DNA of 64,000 nucleotides from Sternotherus odoratus (taxonomy: Eukaryota > Chordata > Testudines > Kinosternidae), in contig JAVMKO010000005.1 of assembly GCA_032164245.1 (NCBI GenBank), positions 38,530,133 to 38,594,132 of the forward strand. Direction: 5' to 3'. Below the pieces are notes generated by a model that did no database searches, was not told the DNA's origin, and saw only the letters and a program-made list of their open reading frames with translations. Position numbers and translations under genes: made by a program. Below are positions 46,301 through 57,539 of the stretch, piece by piece (positions within the stretch are counted from its first letter, which is position 1; each line of letters begins with the position of its first letter).

Positions 46301-46405
46301 CCTCATTCCGACCCCTCCAGCGGGCAAGATGGGGATGATTAACCCACACATGGCACCAGAATGGCAGGGAGTCCCCTCAGTCTAGCCATACAATGGGGAG
46401 CCATT
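43311..46405. other. Unassigned sequence, 3.1 kb
   Basis: Only a weak inverted pair near 46195-46250 (AAGTTCTAATCCCCTTACTCC / GGGGATCAGAACCTGGCCC). The frames here, including 44807-45211, encode nothing I recognise. Low repeat density makes this one of the more unique-looking blocks. Confidence 0.4.
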
Positions 46406-46407
46406 CC

Positions 46408-46603
46408 TTGGGGCTACTCTACACTGGAAGGGCTACAGCAGTGCATCTGATCAAGACAGTCTATGCCAATGGGAGAGAGCTTTCTCATAGGCATAATAAA
46501 GCCACCTCCACAAGAGGTCAGCAGGAGAAGCTCATGTGGTTTATTCATAGCCCTGAGTGACATTAGTTATACTGATGTAACCTGTAGTGTAGACAAGCCC
46601 TTA
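46408..46603. mobile_element. GTCTACACT-type MITE, 196 bp
   Basis: Starts TTGGGGCTACTCTACACTGG and ends CTGTAGTGTAGACAAGCCCTTA; the ends are inverted repeats. The interior holds GGGAGAGAGCTTTCTCATAGG and TTATACTGATGTAACC, both shared with the copy at 9307-9581. Target duplication not resolved. Confidence 0.75.
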
Positions 46604-47049
46604 GTCTGCATGCATTAGCATCATGTTCCCTCAGGGATCCCCTGCACCCAGGCTCCTAACTCCCTAGGCCTTTCTGTTAACAAACAGCCATTCATTGTTA
46701 TTCCTTTGTAAGCTTCTCTTCCTTTAGTGACCGACCCTGAACAAGGGTGAAGTGGGTGAGTTTATGCCTAATATCATCGAGGTGAGGTGGGAGAGGAGGA
46801 GGAAAAGGAGAGCAACTGGGTTCTTCAGGAAAGGTTGAAGCACTGGGAAGGGAAGACAGGAGATGGAGTTAGCTGAAGTGGCTCAGCTTAACTGTGCCGA
46901 TTCCTGTCCTACAGCCAGAGATAAAGGGAGGCCAAGCGGGGGCAGATGACATGATCTTTGAAAGCCATCTTTCACTTCAGCACAAAATGTCCTCTCTATG
47001 TGATCAGAGGGCTTCTCAGACGAGAAGTACTACACACTTCTATAAGATA
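46604..47049. other. Unassigned sequence
   Basis: No supported feature. Confidence 0.4.
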
Positions 47050-47102
47050 AAGCCCCAAATATCAGGACTGTCCCTATAAAATCAGGACATCTGGTCACTC
47101 TA
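47050..47102. mobile_element. hAT MITE (GGGTGACCAGA family), fragment
   Basis: AAGCCCCAAATATCAGGACTG, then CCCTATAAAATCAGGACATC and TGGTCACTCTA match the left-hand half of the family in inverse orientation. The other half is missing. Confidence 0.75.
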
Positions 47103-47654
47103 GCAGTGTTTCAGGAAAGGGGCATGTTGAACAGCTCTTACATGAAAAGAAACTAAGCAGGGAAGGCAGAGCCATTCCCTGGGACCCCAGGAGCTGAGAT
47201 ATTGTACAAGCCATAGACAGCAAGATGGGGATCTAACACAAAAAATCATTTTAAAATGGCAGGAGGTGCCCAAGTCCCATTGACAGCCAATCAGAGTTGG
47301 GTACTTACCTTTCTTAGAGGCTTTGGAAAATCCCATCTAATTTTTGTATCCGTCCCCTGCCTACCGACAGAGTTGGGACTTTGCCCATGTAACTGCAATG
47401 GGATCACATCTGTGGACACGTCATATTTCATGGATGACACACCCCAGCCCTTCATAGCAATGGCAGGAATGGAGTTCCGTTTTCCTGCTACAAAGCACGA
47501 GCCCCCACTACTTGAGCTCACGAAGACTCTTGTTTCGCGCTTAGTGGTGTCTATGTGCAATTGAGGGTGTTGGAAAATTGCCATTGAAGGGCAATGATGC
47601 ACATAGAGTGTGAGCATAAGGATAGAGAAACTGAAGGGAGATGGTGTGGCTTTG
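47103..47654. other. Unassigned sequence
   Basis: The minus-strand 139-codon frame 47291-47710 is unrecognised and runs into a SINE tail. Nothing supported. Confidence 0.4.
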
Positions 47655-47770
47655 ATATTAGTAATAATAATTAATTGTTGTGCCCAGGATCCCCAGTCAT
47701 GGATCCACACCCCATTGTGCTAGGTGCAGCACAAACAGAACAAAAAGCCAGGCACTATCCCTATGAACGA
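47655..47770 (-). repeat. CORE-SINE 3' fragment
   Basis: AGTAATAATAATTAATTGTTG, then ACCCCATTGTGCTAGGTGCA and AAAAAGCCAGGCACTATCCC match the tail-first order of reverse MIR/CORE SINEs. Confidence 0.65.
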
Positions 47771-48230
47771 GGGGACTAGGGCAGCCAGCAGATCATAACG
47801 GCCACATTCCAGCCAACTCAAATGCATTCAGTGAGAGGTTTTAGCAGACACTGCAACATGGTGCAAAGATGCTTGTGCCAGAACCTTGTGGCCGGAAATT
47901 AACCTGGACCTCCTCTTGACACCTCTCCGTCAATCTCTAACTGCTGTCTGAACCACCGGGAAAAGCAACAGATCGCTGGAGATTAAATGGTTACAACAGC
48001 AACTGGAGAGACGTGTCTAAAAAATACCCCAAACACATGCACAGTTTCTTCGACTGTTTATCAGGCTCAGGAAGGAAGCGGGACGTGGTGAGAGAGAGAT
48101 CAGAAGAGAAGTTGGGCCATCATATGACACTGCCTTTCAGAGACAAAACTGCAGATCACACATACACACAGGAAGCTACAAGGAAGGCCTTGAAGACAGC
48201 TGAGGAAACCCTAACCGCAAGTTGGAGGTG
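47771..48230. other. Unassigned sequence
   Basis: The 165-codon plus-strand frame 48013-48510 starts here and passes into the LTR at 48236; I do not consider it a gene. Confidence 0.4.
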
Positions 48231-48235
48231 GGGCC

Positions 48236-48945
48236 TGTCATGGAGTCGCCGGGCGATGCACTGGAACTACTCCATACAAAGCCAGTCAGGCCTCTGGAGT
48301 AGCCTCCTCTCTCGGAGCATACTGTCTTTGGGGCAAGTAGCTTACACTGTTTCGACCTTCCTGGGTCTGACCTCCAGCATCCCCTTCCACACCATGCGCT
48401 ACCCACAGCGAGTCCACACAGGCAGGGCTCCTGAGGAAGCCAGGAGGCCTTGCACCCCAACTCCGCAGTCAGACGTGACTCTCAGCCAGCCAGTAAAACA
48501 GAAGGTTTAATAGATGATTGAAACAGTCCAAAACAGAGCTTGTAATTATAGGAAACAGGACTCCTCAATCAGGTCCATCTTGGGGGGCAGGGAGGCCAGA
48601 CCCCGGCTCTGGGCTCCTTCTCTTTCCCCAGCCAGCTCCAAACTGATGCCCCCTCCAGCTCCTCCTCTGGCCTTTGTCTCTTTCCTGGGCCAGGAGGCCA
48701 CCTGATCTCTTTGTTTTCCAACACCTTCAAATCTCACCTTGCAGGGGGAGGGCCCAGGCCATCAGTTGCCAAGAGACAGGGTGTCGGCCATTCTCTGTGC
48801 AGACAGCTTCACACTGGCCCTCTGAGGGCTCTGTAAAAATCACATGCCCTTATCCCAGTCCCTATATACTTAAGACAGACATAGGGGAAATTGAGGCACG
48901 CACAGTATTGAGAGAGAACATTAAGAACAGTCCCACTTTGTCACA
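48236..48945 (-). mobile_element. Solo LTR (family E), 710 bp
   Basis: In its own orientation it begins TGTGACAAAGTGGGACTG and ends CCATGACA. A perfect 5-bp duplication GGGCC lies at 48231-48235 and 48946-48950. Minus-strand signals: TATATAGGG (plus 48860-48869) and ATTAAA (inverse of TTTAAT at 48506-48511). I recognise the 5' sequence as a turtle-type LTR. No internal region adjoins. Confidence 0.9.
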
Positions 48946-48950
48946 GGGCC

Positions 48951-49813
48951 GCTGTTTAACCCCTTCCAAAGTGGTTCATGAAAAGCACAGCCAAAGAATT
49001 TACGTTTCAGTGTGGCAAGTGGGGAGTCCTCTTCTGCTACCTTCCATCAGACCCACACAACTGGGGTCATATTTCATCTCCTTATGGGCCTGGCCTTGCA
49101 AGGACCCACCATCTCAGAGTTTGTGCTGTGCGCCCACAGCTCAAGTCAGCACCACCCAGAGCAGGCCAACTCTATGCAAATGCTTTCACTCACGCTCACC
49201 AGCTGTCAGGATGCCAGCTGATATAGACTGGTGCTGCTCCATTGAAGCCAGCTGGTTTGGAGGACCTAGTAAGATTATATCTAGCTCATGCCCCTGCCAA
49301 AGCTTCATATAGCTCAGTATGCCTTAGGCAAAAAGTCCTTTTTATTGATTGTACCTGTGAGTCAATATATTCATCCTGTTTATGGAAACAAAGAGAACCT
49401 CATTCTAAAGAGCCTTCAGAATAGGGCTGAGGCCAAGACACCAACACAGATACACAGCAGGGAAAAATATATAGCATGTGATTTCTCATGCTGAAGTGGG
49501 AAATACAATTGGAGCCAATTTTCATCAGGTGCTCTCTGTTTTCACCCATCACACATGAAGCCCAGATGGCAAACTGCTTGATGTGAGAGAAAGGCAGAGG
49601 AATGTGTTACATTTGCAGCCAATCCCATATTTCAGTATATCATAAACCATCCAGGCATTCTGGACCCGATCCAAGTTCCAGCAGCTTCAGTAGGCTTTGG
49701 ATCTGGCCCTTTCAATGTACAGTCAGCCTCATTTGTGCTCCATGTGTCTTTCTTTATGTGCACATGTCCACCATGTGATCCATATTACACCTAGCACAAA
49801 AAGAAGATTCTTG
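48951..49813. other. Unassigned; one palindromic-repeat arm pair at about 49660-49712
   Basis: GGACCCGATCCAAGTTCC faces GGCTTTGGATCTGGCCC. The rest is unassigned. Confidence 0.4.
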
Positions 49814-49818
49814 GTGTC

Positions 49819-50172
49819 TGTAACAGGGTCTTCCTGCTGCCCCATCTCCTGGGCATCCCCATAAAGCTCAGAGAGGCTGTAGGATGTGCAGCACCCGTGT
49901 CTTTATTTACAGTGTTGTCCCACCACCAGTGTCCAGCTATATACAAGGCTTACCAGCCGAGTTTGCTCCTTCTACCAACAGAGTCACGAGACGAGACTAA
50001 TCCCCCCCCCCCTCTTCTGGCCTCCTCCCAGCCTTTATAGTCCTCAGGCCAGCAGGTGCAGCCAATCCTTAGGCCAGGTATCAGGCTTTCCACAGCCCCA
50101 ATCCATTTTCCCTGATTGGGGCTGGCTGAGCAGGGGTTAATTAGGTGCCTTTTGCACCAGCACCCTGCTACC
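49819..50172 (-). mobile_element. Solo LTR, 354 bp (family A relative)
   Basis: Begins TGTAACAGGGTC and ends CACCCTGCTACC (the expected ACA changed to ACC), flanked by a perfect 5-bp duplication GTGTC at 49814-49818 and 50173-50177. On the minus strand it has CTATAAAGGC (plus 50031-50040) and AATAAA (inverse of TTTATT at 49902-49907). Its minus-strand start, GTAGCAGGGTG, matches that of family A copy 1, so it may be a shorter relative. Confidence 0.85.
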
Positions 50173-50177
50173 GTGTC

Positions 50178-50980
50178 TCACAGCCAAATCATTGCTTCCA
50201 GACTACACTCCGTCAGAACTGTCGTTATGCCTGGTGTCATTTTGTATGGGTCAGCTCTATTATTCACCTTATTCAGGGACTCCTTTGCCTGGGAGTTTCC
50301 TTGGTGCTCTTTTAGCCATGCGCTGTGAAGCATTTAGCCCGGCCATTTAGCATAGTCACACACAATGGGGATCTCTAAGCCACCTGCAATCGAAACTTCA
50401 GACTCTCTCTCAAACTGGAACTCTAAATACACCCAGTCCGCAACTGGGAGTGGGCCGGAGAGGATTAGGGTTTTAGTTCTTTGCTTGGGGTCTTTTCAAT
50501 TAAAATCATGGACCCCTTTAATGTTAATGAAAGAACCAAAATATATATATATCTGAATGCAATTCCACCACCATCTCTTTCAAATAAAGGACCAAGAGGA
50601 ATTCACTGATCTACACATATCCCTGCAAAACTGCCAGACCCATAGCAGACAGGCTACTGTAGGAAAAGCTTCAAATGTGGATGATTCTAGTACCCGTTTC
50701 TTTATGCACGGGATGTGTTGGCACTTATTACTTGTTGGAGCTCTGTAGGAGAAAGCAACAGAGAATCTGGAAGAGCACCATCTGAAAATATTAACCAAAC
50801 AGAATATGGGGAGGATAGTAGATCCAGGCCAGCGTCGAAGCTCACGCACACCATCTGTGAGCGTGCACAGGCAACGGAATGAAGGACTACACAGCCAGCT
50901 GTCCCCCGCACCCTTTGTAGCATTCAGGTCATGCCATTCAAACCAGCACATTTATGCCTAGATCTTGCTGCAAAGAAGCC
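50178..50980. other. Unassigned; short (TA)n near 50540
   Basis: ATATATATATAT occurs near 50540-50551. The minus-strand 123-codon frame 50580-50951 is unrecognised. Confidence 0.4.
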
Positions 50981-50982
50981 AT

Positions 50983-51105
50983 AGAATATCTGGGTTGGAA
51001 GGGAGCTCTGGAGGTCATCTAGTCCAACCCCCTGCTCAAAGCAGGACTAAGCCCAACTAAATCATCCCAGCTAGGGCTTCGTCAAGCCTGACCATCTAGC
51101 TAGCA
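50983..51105 (-). mobile_element. CR1 LINE 3' end
   Basis: GAATATCTGGGTTGGAAGGG, TGGAGGTCATCTAGTCCAAC, CCCTGCTCAAAGCAGGACTA and TTCGTCAAGCCTGACC are the signature of the bird/reptile CR1 3' end read in reverse. Confidence 0.93.
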
Positions 51106-51116
51106 GTCAGGAAGGG

Positions 51117-51268
51117 CAAACTTTTCAAAAGTAGCCACTGGGTTTGGGTGTCAAACTGGAAACATGTTGGACTTAGCTTCTAGATGCACTGAGCAACTGC
51201 AACTCCTGTTCAAGTCAGTGGGATCTGCAGAGGCTCAAGCACTTGTGAAAATCAGGCCCTGGCTGATG
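51117..51268. repeat. Palindromic TTTTCAAAAG...GAAAATCAGGCCC repeat
   Basis: AACTTTTCAAAAGTAGCC faces CACTTGTGAAAATCAGGCCC, with TCAAGTCAGTGGGATCTGC in the right half. Same dispersed type as 37990 and 38455. Confidence 0.55.
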
Positions 51269-52240
51269 AAACATCCACAAATGGACACCAAAAGTCACTG
51301 GCTGTTTTTGAGAAGCACTGGGGGGTTCTCGGCACTTGGACCCCCAATAACATGCGCAAACAGGAGAGATTGACAAGCCTTTGGAGCAGTGTCCTTTCAT
51401 TCCTATCAGACTGAAAAACCCAACCTTGGAGCAAAGACATCAAATAAAGCTCAAGCCAGGAGGTCATTTGCCTTCTCTCAACAGTTTGTTTTATTTATGG
51501 GGGGGAGGTTGATTGTAAAGTACATTTGGGGCTAATGAAAAGTGCTGAACTGACGGTCCTAGTAATGAGTCCTCTCTTCACAGAAGAAGTCCGATCAGAG
51601 CTATCTCAGTGCTAACTTCCCCTGCACTCAGCACCTGCCAGCCAGGATGCCCCAATCCTGGACGTTCTACAAGGTCGTCCCCACAGCCATTCATTGCATG
51701 TCACCAACTCATTTCCAGTAGAACACCAAACAGCCCCCCCCCCCCCCCCGTGAGCACACACATATTGGGGGTTCAGAGGAAACTAAAAACCCATCTGATG
51801 AGGTGTTGCAAACTCTCAACTCCCAGGGCTTGCCTAGTGTGAAGATGGGACAAACCCACCGAAAAGGGCAACACCCTCTTGGATGCATGATCTGCCTTTA
51901 AAGTAATTAAAAGCAAAAAAAGAAATCCAAGCCTAGGCATAAAGGGATTGAAATATTTCCTAGGTGTTTGAAGAGAGAGCGCCAGGACAGCGAGACAGAC
52001 AATGACTGGTTCTTGGGGGTCAAACTGATCACCATGTGTGGGGTCAGAAAGGCATTTCCCCCCGCGTCAGATTGGCAGTGACCTTGGGGCAAGGGGTCAT
52101 CTTCCTCTGCAGCATGTGAGTGCGGGTCACTTGCCAGGATTATCTCTCACTTAATCACATCCCTGCCTTTGGTGCCCTTCGGTGCCGTCAATTTTCTGCC
52201 TGGGGCACAGAGTAGCCTAGTCTCCTGTAGGCTAGAATAC
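51269..52240. other. Unassigned; 16-C run at 51734-51749
   Basis: A homopolymer C run follows CAAACAG. Nothing else supported. Confidence 0.45.
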
Positions 52241-52244
52241 GAGT

Positions 52245-52358
52245 TGTTGAGTTTAGCGTGCGGGTGCTGGGGACCTGTGATATACAGGAGGTCAGACTAG
52301 ATGACCTGTGATATATAGGAGGTAACTTCTGGCCTTAAACGTTATGACTTTAAAGGGC
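52245..52358 (+). mobile_element. CR1 LINE 3' end
   Basis: GGACCTGTGATATACAGGAGG, TCAGACTAGATGACCTGTGA and TTCTGGCCTTAAACGTTATGA are the CR1 terminal blocks on the plus strand. A partial internal duplication of CTGTGATATA.AGGAGGT is visible (52272 and 52302). Confidence 0.85.
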
Positions 52359-53284
52359 AAGGAGCAGCCAAAAAGCAGTGCCGTGGCCCTCCTGGTTGAG
52401 GATTAAGCAATAGGCCAACAACCTGTTAAGTTAAAGAAACACATCAAAGCAGCTGCTCCAGCAATCGGCAAGCTAGAGATGGCAGCGCCTCCTGCCTTAT
52501 GCAATGGCTGACAGTGCAGGGAGGATTCAGATGGGACTGGGAATAGTCCATATCTAACCCATCTTGATAAGCTATGTCAGCGCAGAGGGAGGCAGGGAGG
52601 CCATTCAGAAACCAAGTAGGAAAAGGGGTTTGTGAGAACAGACAGAAAGATGGAAAAGCACAGAGGCAAGGAATCAATTCAATGGATGGAAAACAACGGA
52701 AACAAGAACCAAGATCGTAATTTGGAGCCATTTCCAAAACCCAGGAGGGAGAGAGAACAGTGCAAAAGCAGAAATGGCAAATGCCATTCATAAAGGAGAG
52801 AGCTATTCAGAAGGGTGCAGAAATTTGTACCTTCCAAGGAGTCCCCTCGTTAGTGCATTGTGCCCCATCCCCCACACCCGGGTTATCAGCAAACCTCTCC
52901 AGAGGGCAATAAAAAGGTAGATAGACCAGGAGACGGCTCTGCTGTTGCCTGCAGCCTGTAATTTCACACCAGCCAGGAGCAATTAAAGACTAGAATGTGA
53001 CCTTGCCTGCTCTGGTGCGGGGTAATTTTGCAAATCCACCCAGATAACGGCTTCACTGAACTCCCCAAACAGATCAGACCAGTGTGGCAATAGGCTGTGC
53101 TGGACATATTGGATTGAGGCTGGAGCATAAGCCAGCCGGCACTCTTACCAAAGAGGGTTCGGGTAACATCATATTAAAGTGTGCTTACCCATTTCATAAA
53201 CACTAGGACTGGTGGAACAGAAGAGATGGTTAAATTGCATTCACATTTCACTGCACTTCATGCAGCACAGAGAATAAAAGAGCA
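52359..53284. other. Unassigned sequence
   Basis: No supported feature. Confidence 0.4.
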
Positions 53285-53560
53285 TTTCGACAGATGGAGG
53301 GGGCATGATCCGGTGGACAGGGGGCCAGAGTGTGCATCAGTACACCTGGGTTCCAGTCTTAGTTTGGCCACTGAGGGAGTGGGAGGGTCTCTGTGCCTCT
53401 GTTTTCTGTTCCACTGATTGTCTGCCTTGCCTATAGAGATGGTGGGTTCTTCAAGATAGGGCCTGCTTTTTATGTGCATGTGCAGTGTCCAGCATAACAG
53501 GGCCTGTAGGAGCCTCTGTGATAAGTAACAGCGGTAGGTTCCCTCTGTTTCTTGCAGCCT
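53285..53560 (+). repeat. MIR/CORE SINE
   Basis: TGATCCGGTGGACAGGGGGC, CACCTGGGTTCCAGTCTTAG, TCTCTGTGCCTCTGTTTTC and GTCCAGCATAACAGGGCCTG occur in MIR 5'-to-3' order. Confidence 0.75.
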
Positions 53561-54294
53561 GCCATAACGCTGTTGTGTTTGCATTTCCAGCACTGCATGA
53601 GCCTTGGAAATGAAAAATAAACACACACCAAGCTTAGTTTTAAATTTCATAAGCACTTTTTGCCTCCTAGTAGGTTGGGGTTTCTTTGTGGGGAGGGGAG
53701 GGAATAACCCCCATCCATCAGCCCTTTAACATTTTTACTGGTTCTAGAAAACAGTCACACTAGGACATACCTGTGCACAGTTAAGGAAACATGATCAAGG
53801 CCGATGGGCCCCAACTTTAATCCGCACCACTAACAATTTCCTATTGATCCCTGTCAAATCTCTTTGTATCCTCCAAATTAAGTGCGAGAAGTGTGACACC
53901 TCCACCAAGTGACACACAAAATGGCAAATTCAGGGCACTAGGCCTGCTGGAAAAATCATAGCAGATATTTTCACGGGATTTGGACACTCAGTTCCCATTC
54001 ATTGCAATGGAAAGGGGGCACCCGAATTCTATGTGGCAGCCTTAAACGTCTCAGGCGATAACATGCACTTGGGAAGAGGAATTCACAATGCTTGGCGCAG
54101 CAGCAGTTTGCAGCTGAGGGACCAGCGGCACAGAGAACAGAAGGGCACAGGGTCACTCGGCCAACCTGCTTGATTCTCATGGGAGCAGAGGAGCTCGGCC
54201 AGGGTTCCTAGCTGTGGCTCATGCATCTGCCGGCTCTCAGCCCTGCAAGTGACACAAGGGGTGGGGAAAGCAGCATGGTCTACAGTGCAAGGCA
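53561..54294. other. Unassigned sequence
   Basis: No supported feature. Confidence 0.4.
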
Positions 54295-54610
54295 CAATGC
54301 TGTGGTTACAAGGGGTGGGTTCTGTCAGCGGTGCCACTGATCTGCTGTGTGATATAAGGCATGTCACTTAACTTCTTGTCTCTCTCTCCCCCACCACCCA
54401 CTTTTGTTTGCTTTGCCTTTTTAGAGTACAAAGCCTAGAAAATCCTCAGAGGTATTTAGCCTTCTAGTTTCCATTGGAATTAGGTGCCTCCATATAGTTT
54501 TGTGGGTTTGGGCCTACGTTTGGGGTAAATCATAGGTGTTTGTTTGTATAGCACCTAGCACAATGGGGCCCTGAGCTGAGCTGGGGCATTTAGGCATTAT
54601 CATAATACTA
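54295..54610 (+). repeat. MIR/CORE SINE, two parts
   Basis: GTTCTGTCAGCGGTGCCACTG followed by GTCACTTAACTTCTTGTCTC is the MIR core. About 140 bp on, TAGCACCTAGCACAATGGGG and a fading tail GCATTATCATAATACTACC form the 3' end. A palindromic-repeat remnant (CTCAGAGGTATTTAGCC ... GGGTTTGGGCC) lies between, suggesting an insertion. Confidence 0.7.
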
Positions 54611-57236
54611 CCACTAGTCATGAAAGAGACCACCCTCAACCCATGGCCATTCACCTGGAATCCTGGCAAGGCGAACTCCAGCTACACTTCTTTTGCTATT
54701 ACTACTTGGAGCATGAAGGTTAATTCTCTCTCTCTTGGAGCAGTCTACATGAAATCCAAGTAAGGGGCTAATTCTCCATTGCCCAGCGTTCCTTTCCCCC
54801 CACCCTTATATCAAACATGCATTGTGAGCAGATTAAAACTGATTTGTCACAGATTGGTGCATGAATGGTGTTGTCTTTGTTAAAGGCAATATTCCCTGTG
54901 GGTAGGGATCCTGCATGCTACACCTGCTTCTGGAGACAGAGCTCCAAAGGTATTTGTGACAACACAGTGATCCACTAGTGATACAAGCCCATCACACCCT
55001 CATTCAAAGTTCATTGTACTATTAGTCTCAGCCACCCCTACAGATTTTTAAATTTTAATTTCTTTCAAGGGCTAAAAATGTAATCAGCATTCTCCTGGCA
55101 TCTTTTGCCTACACACAGCTCTCAGCCTGCCAAGGAGCACATGTGATTGTGAAACAGCAGCCAGCGGAGTTACTGAAACAGAGTTGATAGAATCAAGATA
55201 CTGAATCTGGTGGTTTGAATGGCACCTAGGTCAAATAGGCAGACATAAAACTGGCCTAACCAAAAGGGTCCTGAAAGATTAGGCCATCTACACAGGTGAC
55301 ATGCGTGCAAGAGAGATACATGTGGAATAAAATTTGTGTGTTAAACTGTTCGCCCATCAGTTCCCTGCCTTTCTGGCATAAGCCGACTTGCTGAGGTTTC
55401 AGGAAAATGGGCAACTGAAATGAGAAGCCATCATTAACAGCAAGTAGCTCTTGAGATATTTGAGTGAGCTTTTCAGTTCTTCACTGTTGACCAGCCTGAA
55501 AAGGTGACCATGATGGCTGTTGGATGTTCAGTCCCTCCCTCATGCCAAATGCAATCAGTACAGAGGATGGCAGAGGACACAACCATGATAACGCTGCAGA
55601 GCCAGGAATGAAGCACATGACCGGTATTTTGTCTAGAGAGGCAGTTTCTTGCATTCTTGGAAACTTGAACCCTCCCTGATTGAACTCTCATCCCATTCAT
55701 TTCTTCCTCCTCCCTTACTCCTCTGCAGTTCACCCCGCCCACCTCAGTCCCCATGCTTCAGATAAAAGTGACTCTTCTCTGGCACCCAACCAGAGCCCAT
55801 GAGCTAAAACTGCCATGTATCTGGAGCAGATTCCAGAGGGAGATTACTCACAAATAAGAGTTTTCCGCACATTTTTAAAAATAATAATAGTTTGCCAACT
55901 ATCTCCCCTCATGTGCTGGGCTCGGTTTTCTGTATCTAGTCATAGAAATTAACCAAGAGGTTAGCCAATGAATTTGGAAGGGTTATTCGAGACCTAACCA
56001 GCCAGATCCTCAGCTGTTGTAAATTGATTTCAGTGGAGTTACACCGGCAAAGGAACTGGCCAAAAATGCCTCCCCCCAACCTAACACCCAGGCCATATAT
56101 GCCACAAGGATTTGACAAATTATGACCTTAATTTTTATAGCAAATATCTTGCACGCTTATCCTGCGAGGACCCTTTCCAGGTTATTTTCTTAGCCTTCAT
56201 AATGCATCCAATACTGAATGGTGCCAACTCACCCTATCCTTTATTATGTGTGTCCACTACCTTTGTCCTTGCCTGGCTCTAACATATAACCACATATCTT
56301 GTCATATTATTGCAGTTTTCCTGTACAATCACATGTTATCATACCAGTGGTGTGTGGTTAACAACAGATACCACATACCTCACATTGTTTATATTTCTCA
56401 GAAGGGTTGTGTTGTTTTTTTTTAAATGCATGACTTGCTCAGCCTTGCAAAAAGATGGACAATTAAAATGTTTGTCTTTTTCATTTTTCCCCCCGGTCAC
56501 TATATAGGGCAGGCAAGTAGATTGTTTGCTCGGCTGATAAATATTCCTGGCACTTTTGGAGGGGTTCACTTACCCAGCCATTCTGACCCTGTGATTGCAA
56601 ATTTGGATTTCATTTTCCCCACAAACATTTTTAGGGATTAAACTTGACTGCTTGAATCTCTTCAGAAAATGAATGCAAAATGAGACCCAAGTGAATTCAA
56701 AGAAAGCCAAACAAGTATTTATGGAAGGTCACTTGCATCATTAGCCCAGGTTTGGTTAACACATTCGTTTGCCACTCCAAGTTTGTCCTCAATTTTGCTA
56801 ATCTGAAACGGGGAACACCCAGCACCTCCAGAGCATTTCCCTACTAATGCAATTATTCCCGGGGGAACTGGGGATTTCCTGTCTCAGAGCAAAGAGGCTG
56901 CTCCTTCCTGGCTCAGCTTGTTCTCCTAGCAGGCGGCCGAGGCTCAGCAAATTGCTCTGCATGGTCTGCAAGTGCTCCAGGACTTGGGCTCTTAATTTCC
57001 AAAGGGGAACAACAGGAGGGAGCGGCCAGGGAAACAGAAGGCAAGTTCAGACAAGGCTCATGGCTGCCTGCCCAGGTTGGCCTCTATTCGTTTTTTATAG
57101 TAAATATTTGTTCTGAATGGTGGTGCCATTTACCCAGGCGCACACTTGAAATCTGTAGCAGGGGGATGTGGTCGACTGGTAAATAACACTTTGCACTTTG
57201 ATCCAGGGACCCGAATGCATTTTACACATCCTAAGT
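54611..57236. other. Unassigned; palindromic-repeat arm at 55999-56045
   Basis: AGCCAGATCCTCAGCTGTTG followed by TTTCAGTGGAGTTACACC is one half of the GATCC..CAGCTG type. The rest of this 2.6 kb is unassigned and has few repeat words. Confidence 0.4.
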
Positions 57237-57539
57237 CAGCGGTTCTCAATGCTTTTCTTTCTGAGCCTCCCACCCACACACAAACGCTGTAAAAACTCCA
57301 CAGCCCACCTATGCCACAACTGTTTTTCTGCATATAAAAGTCAGGGCCGACATTAGTGGGTAGCAAGCAGGGCAATTGCCATGGGCCCCATGCCACAAGA
57401 AGCACCACAAAGCTAAGTTGCTCAGGCTTTGGCTTTCTGCCCTCGGCCTCAGAGTCTAATGTTGGCCCTGCCTGGGAGACCCTCTGAAACCTGCTCACAG
57501 CCCCTAAGAGGGCCTCAGACCCTTGGTTGAGAACTGCTG
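57237..57539. mobile_element. hAT element with another nested in it
   Basis: Left end CAGCGGTTCTCAATGCTT and right end, inverted, CAGCAGTTCTCAACCAAGG. Flanking 8-mers TCCTAAGT and ACCTAAAG agree at 5 of 8. TIR wording is typical of Charlie-like hAT elements. The centre is interrupted at 57342-57470. Confidence 0.75.
57342..57470. mobile_element. Inner hAT-like MITE, 129 bp
   Basis: CAGGGCCGACATTAGTGGG at the left and TCTAATGTTGGCCCTG at the right are inverted repeats with one or two mismatches. No convincing target duplication. It lies wholly inside the hAT element at 57237-57539. Confidence 0.7.

Noticed and set aside
48013..48510. 165-codon plus-strand frame
   Set aside because: More than half lies inside an antisense solo LTR with a verified target duplication.
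48674..49312. 212-codon plus-strand frame
   Set aside because: Begins inside the solo LTR and runs through its edge into unrelated flanking DNA; chance frame.
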